This document shows, one piece after another, positions 51,663 to 60,154 of a stretch of DNA of 64,000 nt. Origin of the DNA: Streptomyces polyasparticus. GTDB lineage: Bacteria > Actinomycetota > Actinomycetes > Streptomycetales > Streptomycetaceae. The stretch's first letter is position 1. The number at the start of each line of letters is the position of its first letter. The stretch spans positions 1 to 64,000 of the forward strand of contig NZ_JACTVJ010000013.1 in assembly GCF_014493765.1 (NCBI RefSeq). The letters run 5' to 3'. The position numbers were made by a program, and so were the translations under genes. The notes under the pieces are model-generated. The model was given only the letters and a program-made list of their open reading frames with translations, did not search any database and was not told the DNA's origin.

Positions 51663-52090
51663 GTGGCTGAGCCAATTTGACCGCGACCCCTTGACGGGTG
51701 AAGGCGGGGCCCCGACTCTATGGGGCACCAACTGGCCGAGTGGCTCAGCCACTTGTCCACCGAGCCACGCAGCCTGCGAGTGGCTGAGCCACTGGACCAC
51801 CTCGACCTCGCCTGCCGGTCGAGTGGCTCAGCCACTCGACCAACCGCTTCTCCCCACTGCCCCGCCGACCCGCCGACCCACTGGCCAGGTGGCTGAGCCA
51901 CTCGACCACCCGACTCTCCTCACTGGCCACTGCCCCACCGCCCCATCGGCCCAAGTGGCTGAGCCACTCGGCCACCCGCTTCTCCCACTGCCCCACCGCC
52001 CCACCGACCCACCGACCCACCGCCCCACCGGCCAAGTGGCTCAGCCACTCGACCACCCGACTCTCCCCACTGGCCAAGTGGCTCAGCCAC
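51663..52090. repeat. Array of eight 13-bp palindromes (operator-like) between matR-type and matC-type genes
   Basis: GTGGCTSAGCCAC (S = G or C) occurs perfectly at 51740, 51780, 51823, 51889, 51955, 52036 and 52078, and lacking its last base at 51663. Spacings are 77, 40, 43, 66, 66, 81 and 42 bp. Flanks are also partly repeated (CTCGACCACCC after most copies). No gene is present in 51614-52180. The number of copies is far above the one or two sites normal for a GntR regulator. Confidence 0.9.
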
Positions 52091-52180
52091 TCGACCACCC
52101 ATCCCCCATCCCCCATTCACCCATCCCCCATCCACCCATCCACTCCGCCCACCACGCGCGCCCCAGGGACGGGAGCCCCG

Positions 52181-53605
52181 ATGTCCGCGGAACTGATCTC
52201 GATCCTCGTACTGGTGGTGGTCTTCGTGATCGCCACCACCCGCTCGATCAACATGGGCGCGCTCGCCTTCGCCGCAGCTTTCGGCGTCGGTGAACTCGTC
52301 GCCGACCTCGACGCGGACGGCATCTTCGCCGGCTTCCCGGGCGACCTCTTCGTCGTCCTGGTCGGCGTCACCTACCTCTTCGCCATCGCCCGCGCCAACG
52401 GCACCACCGACTGGCTCGTGCACGCCTCCATCCGCCTGGTCGGCGGCCGGATCGCGCTCATCCCCTGGGTGATGTTCGTGATCACCGGCGCGCTCACGGC
52501 CATAGGCGCCGTCAGCCCGGCCGCGGTCGCAATCGTCGCGCCCATCGCGCTGAGCTTCGCCGCTCGCTACGGCATCAGCCCGCTCCTCATGGGCGCGATG
52601 GTGGTGCACGGCGCCCAGGGCGGCGGCTTCTCGCCCATCAGCATCTACGGCTCGATCGTCAACGGCATCGTGGAGCGCGAGAACCTGCCGGGCAATGAAG
52701 TCGCCCTGTTCTTCGCCTCCTTGGTGGCCAACCTCATCATCGCGTCGGTCGTCTTCGTCCTCTTCGGCGGCCTGAAGCTGCCCCGCACCCGAGCCGACGA
52801 GCCCACCGCCGCGGGCACCACCGGCTCCCCCGGAACCACCGCCTCCCCCGGGCCCGCCGACTCCCCCGGCACCACCGGCACCTCCAACACCTCTGCAACC
52901 ACTGGCACCTCCAGCACCTCTGCGGCCACCGACACCACCGGAAACACCCGCACCACGAGAACCACCCGCACCACCGGAACCGCCACAAAGCCCACCGAAG
53001 CCCCCCTCCTCACCCCACCCCGCATCGCCACCCTCGCCTCCCTGGTCGTCCTGGTCGTCGCCGTCCTCGGCTTCGACCTCGACGCGGGCCTCACCGCCAT
53101 CACCCTCGCCGTCCTGCTCAGCACCGCCTGGCCGGACACCAGCCGCAAGGCCGTCGGCGAGATCGCCTGGCCGACCGTGCTCCTGATCTGCGGTGTCATC
53201 ACGTACGTCGGCGTGCTCGAGGAAATGGGCACCATCAAGTGGGCGGGCGAGGGCGTCGGCGACATCGGCGTACCGCTGCTCGCCGCACTGCTGCTGTGCT
53301 ACGTCGGCGCGATCGTCTCGGCGTTCGCCTCCTCCGTCGGCATCATGGGCGCCCTGATCCCGCTGGCCGTCCCCTTCCTCGCGCAGGGCGAGATCGGCGC
53401 GGTCGGCATGATCGCGGCGCTCGCGGTGTCGGCGACCGTCGTGGACGTCAGCCCGTTCTCGACCAATGGCGCCCTGGTGCTCGCGGCGGCCCCGGATGTC
53501 GACCGCGAACGGTTCTTCCGGCAGTTGATGATCTACGGCGGGATCATCGTCGCCGTGGTCCCCGCTGTCGTATGGCTGCTCCTGGTGGTGCCAGGATTCG
53601 GGTGA
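52181..53605 (+). CDS. matC: MatC-like malonate/dicarboxylate carrier
   Basis: 474 residues. N-terminal MatC_N-type segment LVVVFVIATTRSINMGALAF and about eleven transmembrane helices in two halves, with twin re-entrant motifs ITGALTAIGAVSPAAVAIVA and SVGIMGALIPLAVPFL. Residues 205-275 form a Thr/Ser/Gly/Pro-only loop (GTTGSPGTTASPGP, TTRTTRTTRTT) between the halves, unusual in carriers. Followed 64 bp later by MatB, so it should import malonate. The GGGAG ribosome site precedes the ATG. Confidence 0.88.
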   Translation: MSAELISILVLVVVFVIATTRSINMGALAFAAAFGVGELVADLDADGIFAGFPGDLFVVLVGVTYLFAIARANGTTDWLVHASIRLVGGRIALIPWVMFVITGALTAIGAVSPAAVAIVAPIALSFAARYGISPLLMGAMVVHGAQGGGFSPISIYGSIVNGIVERENLPGNEVALFFASLVANLIIASVVFVLFGGLKLPRTRADEPTAAGTTGSPGTTASPGPADSPGTTGTSNTSATTGTSSTSAATDTTGNTRTTRTTRTTGTATKPTEAPLLTPPRIATLASLVVLVVAVLGFDLDAGLTAITLAVLLSTAWPDTSRKAVGEIAWPTVLLICGVITYVGVLEEMGTIKWAGEGVGDIGVPLLAALLLCYVGAIVSAFASSVGIMGALIPLAVPFLAQGEIGAVGMIAALAVSATVVDVSPFSTNGALVLAAAPDVDRERFFRQLMIYGGIIVAVVPAVVWLLLVVPGFG

Positions 53606-53669
53606 TACGCCCAAGGAAGCGCCCACCCGCGGCTCGTGCGCCGCAGTCCGACGAATGGGAGTACCTCAC

Positions 53670-55124
53670 GTGAGTCCCCGCACCGCGACTCTGTTCCCCG
53701 CCCTGGCCGAAGGTTCGTCCCGGCCGGCCCTGACCTTCGGCGAGCGCACGCTCTCGTACGCGGAACTCGCCGCGTCGGCCGGAGCTCTGGCCGACCTGAT
53801 CGGCGAGGCCCGCAGAGTCGCGGTCTGGGCGACGCCGACGCTCGAGACGGCGGTCGGCGTGGTGGCGGCGCTGATCGCAGGTGTCCCCGCCGTTCCGCTC
53901 AACCCGAAGGTGGGCGAACGGGAGCTCGCACATATCCTCCGCGACAGCGAACCGTCACTGGTCCTGGCCGGGCGGGGCGACGAACTGCCGGACGCACTCG
54001 CCGAGTTGTCCCGTATCGACATCGAATCAACCGCGACCACGACCTCCGGGCGCACCTGGCCGGAACCCGCCCCCGACCACCCCGCCCTGATCGTCTACAC
54101 CTCCGGCACCACCGGCCCGCCCAAGGGCGCGGTGCTCCCCCGCCGCGCACTCGCGAGCACACTCGACGCGCTCGAGGACGCCTGGCAGTGGACGTCCGAC
54201 GATGTGCTCGTGCACGGACTTCCGCTGTTCCACGTCCACGGTCTGATCCTCGGCGTCCTCGGCCCGCTGCGGCGCGGCGGATCGGTGCGGCACCTGGGCC
54301 GTTTCAGTACGGAGGGGGTGACGAGGGAGCTGGGTGCGGGGGCCACGATGCTGTTCGGCGTGCCGACGATGTATCACCGGATCGCCGAGCAGTTGCCCGA
54401 GGACCCCGCGCTGGCCGAGGCGTTGGCGGGGGCACGGCTGCTCGTGTCCGGCTCCGCGGCGCTGCAGGCGCGCGACCACGAGCGGATCAGGACGGCGACC
54501 GGTCGGGCGGTGATCGAGCGGTACGGGATGACGGAGACGCTCATGAACACCAGCGTCCGCGCGGACGGCGAGCCCCGCGCGGCGACCGTCGGCGTGCCGT
54601 TGCGCGGTGTCGAGCTCCGTCTGGTCGACGAGATCGGCCGGGAACTCCCGGACGGTCCCGACCAGGTGGGCGAGATCCAGGTGCGGGGACCGAACCTCTT
54701 CCTCGAGTACCTCAACCGGCCGGACGCCACCGCGGAGGCCTTCACCGAGGACGGCTTCTTCCGTACGGGCGACATGGCGGTGCGGGATCCGGACGGTTAC
54801 GTGCGCATCGTGGGCCGCAAGGCCACCGATCTGATCAAGAGCGGTGGCTACAAGATCGGCGCGGGTGAGATCGAGAACGCGCTCATGGAGCATCCGGCGG
54901 TCAGGGACGCGGCGGTGACCGGCGAACCGGACGCGGACCTGGGCGAGCGGATCGTGGCGTGGATCGTCCCGGCCGATCCCGAACAGCCGCCGGAGCAGGC
55001 GGAGTTGGCGGAACACGTGGCCGCGCAACTGGCCCCGCACAAGCGCCCCCGCGTCGTCCACTACCTCGCCGAGCTCCCCCGCAACGACATGGGCAAGCTC
55101 ATGAAGAAGGCCCTCCATGCCTGA
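53670..55124 (+). CDS. matB: Malonyl-CoA synthetase
   Basis: 484 residues, very close to the characterised Streptomyces MatB as I remember it. Motifs: ATP loop VYTSGTTGPPKGAVLPRRA, malonate-site GLPLFHVHGLILG and RYGMTETLMNTSV, hinge RIVGRKATDLIKSGGYKIGAGE and catalytic Lys in PRNDMGKLMKKAL. It ligates malonate and methylmalonate to CoA. GTG start with GGGAG eight bases upstream; the earlier ATG at 53655 has no ribosome site. It can supply malonyl-CoA extender units independently of acetyl-CoA carboxylase. Confidence 0.96.
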   Translation: MSPRTATLFPALAEGSSRPALTFGERTLSYAELAASAGALADLIGEARRVAVWATPTLETAVGVVAALIAGVPAVPLNPKVGERELAHILRDSEPSLVLAGRGDELPDALAELSRIDIESTATTTSGRTWPEPAPDHPALIVYTSGTTGPPKGAVLPRRALASTLDALEDAWQWTSDDVLVHGLPLFHVHGLILGVLGPLRRGGSVRHLGRFSTEGVTRELGAGATMLFGVPTMYHRIAEQLPEDPALAEALAGARLLVSGSAALQARDHERIRTATGRAVIERYGMTETLMNTSVRADGEPRAATVGVPLRGVELRLVDEIGRELPDGPDQVGEIQVRGPNLFLEYLNRPDATAEAFTEDGFFRTGDMAVRDPDGYVRIVGRKATDLIKSGGYKIGAGEIENALMEHPAVRDAAVTGEPDADLGERIVAWIVPADPEQPPEQAELAEHVAAQLAPHKRPRVVHYLAELPRNDMGKLMKKALHA

Positions 55125-56721
55125 CTCCGCCCTGCCCGAGCCCACCGAGCCCGAGCCCACCGAGCCCGAACCCGCATCGCCCGAGCCCTCCACCCCCGAA
55201 CCTCGCCACCTCTCCACACCGGACCCCCGCCACCTCTCCACACCCGACCCCCGCCGCCTCTCCGCCCGCGAGGCCGTCGCCCTCCTCACCGAGGAGTTCG
55301 CCGAGCTCCCGCACCCCGGCCCCGCCGCCGGCATCAAGCCCGACGGCCCCCTGGACTGGCAGGGTTACGGGGCTTCGCTGGCCCGGGCCGTCGAACGCAC
55401 CGGGGAACAGGAGTCGGTGGTGTGCGGGCGGGCCGTGATCGGCGGGACGGCGGCGGTGCTTATCGCGTTCGAGTTCGGCTTCCTCGGCGGATCGCTCGGC
55501 AGCCGCACCGGCGATCTGATCGAGGCGGCCCACGAGCACGCCCGCGCCCACCGCCTTCCCCTGGTCTCGCTGATCGCCACAGGCGGCAGCCGGATGCAGG
55601 AAGGCATGCTCGCACTCACCCAACTCCAGCGCGTGGCACAGGAGTCGGCACTGACGGCGGCCGCGGGCGTACCCCAGCTGGCCGTGCTGCGCGACCCGAC
55701 CACGGGCGGCGGCTGGGCGACGCTGGGCGCGGGCGCCGACATGATCCTGGCGCTGCCCGGCGCCCAGGTGGGGTTCGCCGGGTCGCGGGTGCGGCCGGCC
55801 GACGCCGATCCGGCGGCATACACGGCCGAGGCGCAGTTCGCGTCCGGGCATGTGGACGCGGTGGTACCGGCCGAGGACCTGCGCGCCGAGGTGGCGCTGC
55901 GCCTGCGACTGCTGACCTTCCGCCGTGACGGGACGCCCGCCCCCGTCCCGCCGGCCCACGGCGACACAACGCTCCCGGAGACCGGCTGGGACGCGGTCGA
56001 GTCGGCCCGCTCGCCCGCACGGCCCCGCGCCGAGGCCTACTTGGACGCGTACTTCACCGAGCGCGCCGCCGTCTCGGGCGACCGCTGCGGCGGCCGGGAC
56101 CCTGGCATGCTGTGCGGCTTCGGGCTGTACGAGGGCAGCGGCGGGGATGCCGACGGAGACGGCGACGGAGGCGGCGGCGGCGGCGGGGAAACCGTCGGAT
56201 CCGCCGACAGAGGCACGGACGGATCCGGCCCGCGCACGATCGCGTACGCGGCCCAGTGCGGCACCGCCACCCGCCCGTCCGGCTACCGCACGGCGGCCCG
56301 CCTGATCCGTCTCGCCGACCGGCTCGGCCTGCCGGTCCTGACCCTGGTCGACACTCCGGGCGCCGCGAACGACGCGGCGGCGGAGGCGGCCGGTGCGGGA
56401 CCGGCGATCGCCGAACTGTTCACGGCGGTCGCGACCGCCCGGGTCCCCGTGACCACGCTCCTGATCGGCGAGGGCGGCTCGGGCGGCGCCCTCGCGCTCG
56501 CGGCGCCCGGCAACACCTGGGTCGCGCCGTCGAGCTACTTCTCCGTCATCGCACCCGAACTGGCCGCCGCGATCCTCAAGCGCCCGGACTCCGACGTACA
56601 GGCGACCGCGAACGAACTACGGCTCAGACCACAGGACTTGGTGGACCTGGGAGTCGCCCGCGGGGTGGCGGGAACGTCAACTCACCCGAACAAGGGAACA
56701 GTTGCTCCCCAGAACAGGTGA
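55117..56721 (+). CDS. Fused AccD-AccA-type carboxyltransferase
   Basis: 534 residues. A Pro/Glu repeat leader (EPTEPEPTEPEP, HLSTPDPRHLSTPDPRRLS) precedes two crotonase-fold halves: the AccD-like half with FEFGFLGGSLGSRTGDLIEA and DPTTGGGWATLGAGADMILA, and the AccA-like half with LTLVDTPGAANDAAAEAAGA and IGEGGSGGALALAAPGNTWV. No biotin carboxylase or carrier domain and no AccD zinc finger. Overlaps MatB by 8 bp. It might take CO2 from malonyl-CoA or serve a biotin complex elsewhere; a Gly/Asp-rich insert (GDADGDGDGG) separates the halves. Confidence 0.85.
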   Translation: MPDSALPEPTEPEPTEPEPASPEPSTPEPRHLSTPDPRHLSTPDPRRLSAREAVALLTEEFAELPHPGPAAGIKPDGPLDWQGYGASLARAVERTGEQESVVCGRAVIGGTAAVLIAFEFGFLGGSLGSRTGDLIEAAHEHARAHRLPLVSLIATGGSRMQEGMLALTQLQRVAQESALTAAAGVPQLAVLRDPTTGGGWATLGAGADMILALPGAQVGFAGSRVRPADADPAAYTAEAQFASGHVDAVVPAEDLRAEVALRLRLLTFRRDGTPAPVPPAHGDTTLPETGWDAVESARSPARPRAEAYLDAYFTERAAVSGDRCGGRDPGMLCGFGLYEGSGGDADGDGDGGGGGGGETVGSADRGTDGSGPRTIAYAAQCGTATRPSGYRTAARLIRLADRLGLPVLTLVDTPGAANDAAAEAAGAGPAIAELFTAVATARVPVTTLLIGEGGSGGALALAAPGNTWVAPSSYFSVIAPELAAAILKRPDSDVQATANELRLRPQDLVDLGVARGVAGTSTHPNKGTVAPQNR

Positions 56722-56846
56722 TCGTCACGTATGCGTTTGCTTTTGTCCTATGTGACCAACGATGCTGACGGTGCGCAAGCAACGGGCTGCAGACCGTGAC
56801 GATGCGCAGTCCCAACTCAGCACAGGTACAAGGAGAACGTCCCACC

Positions 56847-56906
56847 ATGAACGTCATCACCGACATCCTCGCCGGCATCGCCCACTTCCTCGGCTGGCTC
56901 GTCTGA
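56847..56906 (+). CDS. 19-residue hydrophobic peptide gene
   Basis: Encodes MNVITDILAGIAHFLGWLV, behind a good AAGGAG ribosome site 11 bases upstream and followed 48 bp later by a strong terminator. The peptide would form an amphipathic or membrane helix with few charges (Asp6, His13). The upstream 100 bp is markedly AT-richer than the rest (GTATGCGTTTGCTTTTG), suggesting its own promoter. It resembles type I toxin or phenol-soluble-modulin-like peptides in size and composition only; I know of no assigned function. Confidence 0.65.
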   Translation: MNVITDILAGIAHFLGWLV

Positions 56907-56953
56907 CCGGAGCCACCGGCCGACGTCGCGATCCGTCGCGCGGAGTCACGCAG

Positions 56954-56988
56954 GGCGCCGTCTCCCCCGTCCCAGGGGAGGCGGCGCC
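56954..56988 (+). terminator. Strong hairpin terminator after the 19-residue gene
   Basis: GGCGCCG-t-CTCCCC pairs with GGGGAG-g-CGGCGCC around a short loop, then TTCGTGTG. It sits 48 bp past the peptide stop and before the trypco1 gene. Confidence 0.8.
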
Positions 56989-57071
56989 TTCGTGTGCAAC
57001 GGACAACGGCAGCAGCCCTGTTGGGCCACAATGGGACCGGCCGCAGTCGATCACGAGTACAGGGGCGCCGC

Positions 57072-57524
57072 GTGGGCGAGTACATGGAGTTCAGGACCGA
57101 GGACGGGACGCTCGTCCCGGTGGACTTCGCAGCCGACGACGACGGCCAGCATCTCGTCAGCGACTCGGACGGCGCCGTGCGGGCCACCCGTACCTTCGAG
57201 AGCTCTCTCGCCGGAGTGCGGTCGGCAGCCGAGGCGGCACTCAGGGTGTTCCGTGACGGGTCGCTCAAGCCGGACTCGGTGGAGATCGAGTTCGGGGTGA
57301 AGCTCACGGCCGAGGCGGGCGCCCTGATCGCCAAGAGCACGGTCGAGGGTCATCTCGTGGTCAAGCTGGCCTGGTCACCGGGGCAGCAGAACCAGGTGAC
57401 GGTCGTCGGGCCTCGCGTGGCCGCCGCCGACGCGGTCGAAGGCGCCGCCGTCGTCACCCCGCCGCAGCCGCCCGCGCCACCGGCACCGCCCGCGCCACCG
57501 GCACCGCCCGCCCCGCAGCCATGA
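57072..57524 (+). CDS. Trypsin-co-occurring (trypco1/CU044_2847-like) protein
   Basis: 150 residues. The core ESSLAGVRSAAEAALRVFRD, VEIEFGVKLTAEAGALIAKS and VEGHLVVKLAW matches the small domain that accompanies trypsin-like proteases in actinobacterial NTP-dependent conflict modules. The C-terminus is a PAPPAPP repeat tail. GTG start at 57072 after AGGGG; an ATG at 57084 is an alternative. Its stop overlaps the protease start (ATGA), so the two are coupled. Confidence 0.8.
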   Translation: MGEYMEFRTEDGTLVPVDFAADDDGQHLVSDSDGAVRATRTFESSLAGVRSAAEAALRVFRDGSLKPDSVEIEFGVKLTAEAGALIAKSTVEGHLVVKLAWSPGQQNQVTVVGPRVAAADAVEGAAVVTPPQPPAPPAPPAPPAPPAPQP

Positions 57525-58440
57525 ACGCCTCCTGGCAGGCCCGGATCCGCTGCGGCCGTGAGTCGGGTGCCGGGTTCCTGGTGACCGACCGGCATGTGCT
57601 GACCTGCGCCCACGTGGTGAGCTGCCGCGACACCGACGAGGTCACCGTCACCTTCCCGCAGCTGTCCCGCGACGCTTCCCCGAGCTCTTCGAGCAGCGGA
57701 TACCCCATGCCCGCCCGCGTCGTCGCCCATGGCGGCTGGACCGGCGGGCTCGACCCGGGCGATCTCGCCGTACTCGAACTGGACGAGCCGGTGCCGCTCA
57801 CGCCCGCCGAGTTCGCCTCGCCCGCCGAGGCCTACGGCGATCCGCCGCGCGCCTGCTCGCGTACGGGTTCCCCAAGGCGTACCACGAGGAAGGCGTGCTC
57901 GCCGAATACCGGGCCACCGGCGACCAGTTGATCACCCAGGAGTGGATCCAGCTGGAGGCCTGGGGCCAGGCCGGGCAGACCTTCGCGCCGGGTTTCAGCG
58001 GCGCAGCTGTGACGCTCGCGACCAGCGGCAAGGTCGTCGGCATGGTCACCTCCGCCGCCCGCAGCAAGGAAGTACGCAACGGGCGGATGCTCCCCGCGCA
58101 CGTCATGGCGCACTACTGGCCGAGGCTCGGGGACCTCATCCCGACCGGCGGGATCAGCGCACGGGACAAGGAGCGGCTGCGCACGCTGATCGAGGCCACC
58201 GACGCACAGAAGACCTGGCGCACGGCGGGCTGCGCACCCGACCGGCTCTACCGCGACGCGGTGGGCCCGCTCCCGCCGCCGCTGCGGCGGCTGACCTCCC
58301 TGTGGGACGTGGCCTGGTATCTGCTCAGCGAGAGCCAGGACACCGAGGCGATCGGCCGGTTCGCGGCGCGCCTGGCCGACTACTGCGAGGACGCGGCCAC
58401 GCGTGCGGCGTTACGCGGGCTGCTACGGGGACAGGTGTAG
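57521..58440 (+). pseudogene. Trypsin-like serine protease, interrupted by a frameshift near 57855
   Basis: His31 in LTCAHVV, Asp81 in PGDLAVLEL and the Ser of FAPGFSGAAV form a complete triad, but they lie in two frames. The first frame is coding to about GDPPR; coding resumes one frame over at LLAYGFPKAYHEEGVLAEYR. Adding one G near 57855 restores a single protein of about 306 residues with a helical C-terminal domain. It is cytoplasmic (no signal peptide) and coupled to trypco1. A sequencing deletion is as likely as a true mutation. Confidence 0.75.
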
Positions 58441-58950
58441 CGCCGCCGAAATCCTCGTCCGCGACAACGGCTGTCTCGTCATCACCGAACCCGGCGTCTT
58501 CACCCTTCCGCTGCTGCCGTACCTGATGAGCGAACTCCAGGCACTGCGGCGCGAGTTGCCCGCGCGGGTCAGCCTGCGGGTGATGTTCTGGCGCAACATC
58601 CGGCCGGCCACCAGGGACTGACCTTCCTGGGACCGTCGATCGATCTCGGCCCCGGCGACAGCCTGGTGATCCTCTCGCGCCCTCTGTACGAGGACGCCGT
58701 GAGCGGGCACGCACTGTTCCCCACTGGAGCCTTCATCCCCATGGCACGGCAGGGGGGTGAGGCGGTGGCATACGTCTACCAGGTGCCGCCCGAGCCCACA
58801 GCCACCGGCCCCATCGCCGGCCAAACGAACACCGGACCACAGGAGTCGGCCCAACCCCGGAGCCGGCCGGACCGCCGGACCGTGACAACCCGGCGTACGC
58901 CGACCCACCCGCCCCGACCACGGGCGAACCGGAACCTCCCCGCGACCTGA
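58403..58950 (+). pseudogene. Uncharacterised partner of the protease, interrupted by a frameshift near 58610
   Basis: Coding in one frame from AEILVRDNGCLVITEPGVFT to FWRNIRPA, then in the next frame from GLTFLGPSIDLGPGDSLVIL to EAVAYVYQVPPEP and a Pro/Thr/Arg-rich tail. One extra C near 58610 joins them. The visible GTG start at 58403 is deep inside the protease; a further missing G at about 58437 would instead create a TGA/GTG overlap (V-S-A-A-E-I). The N-terminal part (PLLPYLMSELQALRREL) is helical. Family not recognised; it may be an effector-associated component of the trypsin module. Confidence 0.55.
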
Positions 58951-58968
58951 TCCGCGGCCCGTTCCCGG

Positions 58969-59984
58969 TCACGGAGATAGTCCACCCCCGGTGACCGCGA
59001 CCGTCGGCGAGGTCAGGTCGGCGACCGAGCCCGCGAGGAAGTCGCCCAGGCGCGGGCCGCCCGCGACCACCACGATGAACACACCCTGCAGCCGGCCGCG
59101 CATCTCGTCGGGCGTCGCGGCCTGCAGCATCGTCGAGCGGAACACCATCGAGACGGTGTCCGACGCACCGGCAGGCGCGAGGCACAGCATCCCGAGCCAC
59201 AGCTGCCGCGTCAGTCCGAACGCGGCGATGAACCCGCCCCAGCCCACGACCGCGAGCACGATCGCGAACCCGTGCCGGTGCACCCGCCCGTGCCACCCCG
59301 AGAACACCCCGCCGAGCGGCGCCCCCACGGCCGGGCGCCGACGAGCAGCCCGGTGGTCGTGGCATCCCCGTGGAACCACACCACCGCGACCGCGGGAAGC
59401 ACGGCCCGCGGATGCGCGAGGACCATCGCGCACAGGTCGGAGAAGAAGGTCATACGGGGGTTCGGCCGGGTGGCGAGAAACCGCAGCCCGTCCAGGACGG
59501 AGGCCCGCTTGCGGGTGTCCCCGCTGCCGGAACGGTCCGGCTTCGTCGAGGGCAGCCGCCACATCGCGTACAGCGCGGCAGTGAAGGTGACGGCGTGACA
59601 CATGCCGCTGGACGCGTAGAGCCCGAGCTTGCGCCGGTCGACGGTGTCGGCGATCGCGCCCCCGTACAGACCGAAGGCGACGAGGGGGTACCTCCCTGTT
59701 CGAGCGGAGCCGAGAACTTGGGGGGGAGGGACCAGCGAGAAGAGCCCGACGAGACCGACGGAGAAGTTGGACCCGGTGATCTCGTACCCCTGCAGCGAGA
59801 TGGCGAGGGCGGTCATCGCCTGGCCGGTCCAGGAGACGGTGTTCCCGATCCACAGGCGCCGGTAGTCGGCGGAGGTGCGCAGCGGGGTGATGTCGGCGAG
59901 GATGCGTACCCGGCGACGCGCGTTCCGACCGGGTATTTCCTCTTCTTCGGTACGGCCCTTGCCGTCGGAGGGGGCACTGGCCAC
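58969..59984 (-). pseudogene. MFS transporter, frameshifted near 59330 and carrying a 42-bp insertion
   Basis: The start GTG (59984) leads to LADITPLRTSADYRRLWIGN and SWTGQAMTALAISL, a typical MFS efflux pump of the MFS_3 type. At VVWFHGDATTTGLLVGA the frame breaks; one C added to the C-run near 59330 restores AVGAPLGGVFSGW and helices to the stop at 58969. Total length would be about 338 residues, shorter than the usual 410-420, and the C-terminus ends early. A 42-bp repeat sits in frame inside the N-terminal half (59689-59730). Confidence 0.75.
59689..59730. repeat. 42-bp palindromic Streptomyces-type repeat inserted in the MFS gene
   Basis: The segment with CTCCCTGTTCGAGCGGAGC and CGAGAACTTGGGGGGGAGG is an imperfect palindrome of a type I recall from many Streptomyces intergenic regions. 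Removing exactly 42 bp restores FSLVPLVAFGLYGGA, the normal MFS sequence, so it inserted in frame and adds PPQVLGSARTGRYP. Confidence 0.65.
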
Positions 59985-60154
59985 ACGGGATGGTAACCCT
60001 CGCTGCCCCGAGCACCCCCTACACCAGGTCCACCCGTCCGGCCTCTCCCCGCCCGGCCCACCCCAGCGCGCGGCCCGTCCGGGGCCCCCGCACGATGCGA
60101 AAGGGACCGCCGGCCGGCGGCCCTTCACGGTCTGTGCCTCGGGAGGAATTCGCC

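Noticed and set aside
51663-52090. CRISPR array
   Set aside because: The repeated unit is a 13-bp palindrome with variable 40-81-bp spacing and partly repeated spacers, and no cas genes are nearby.
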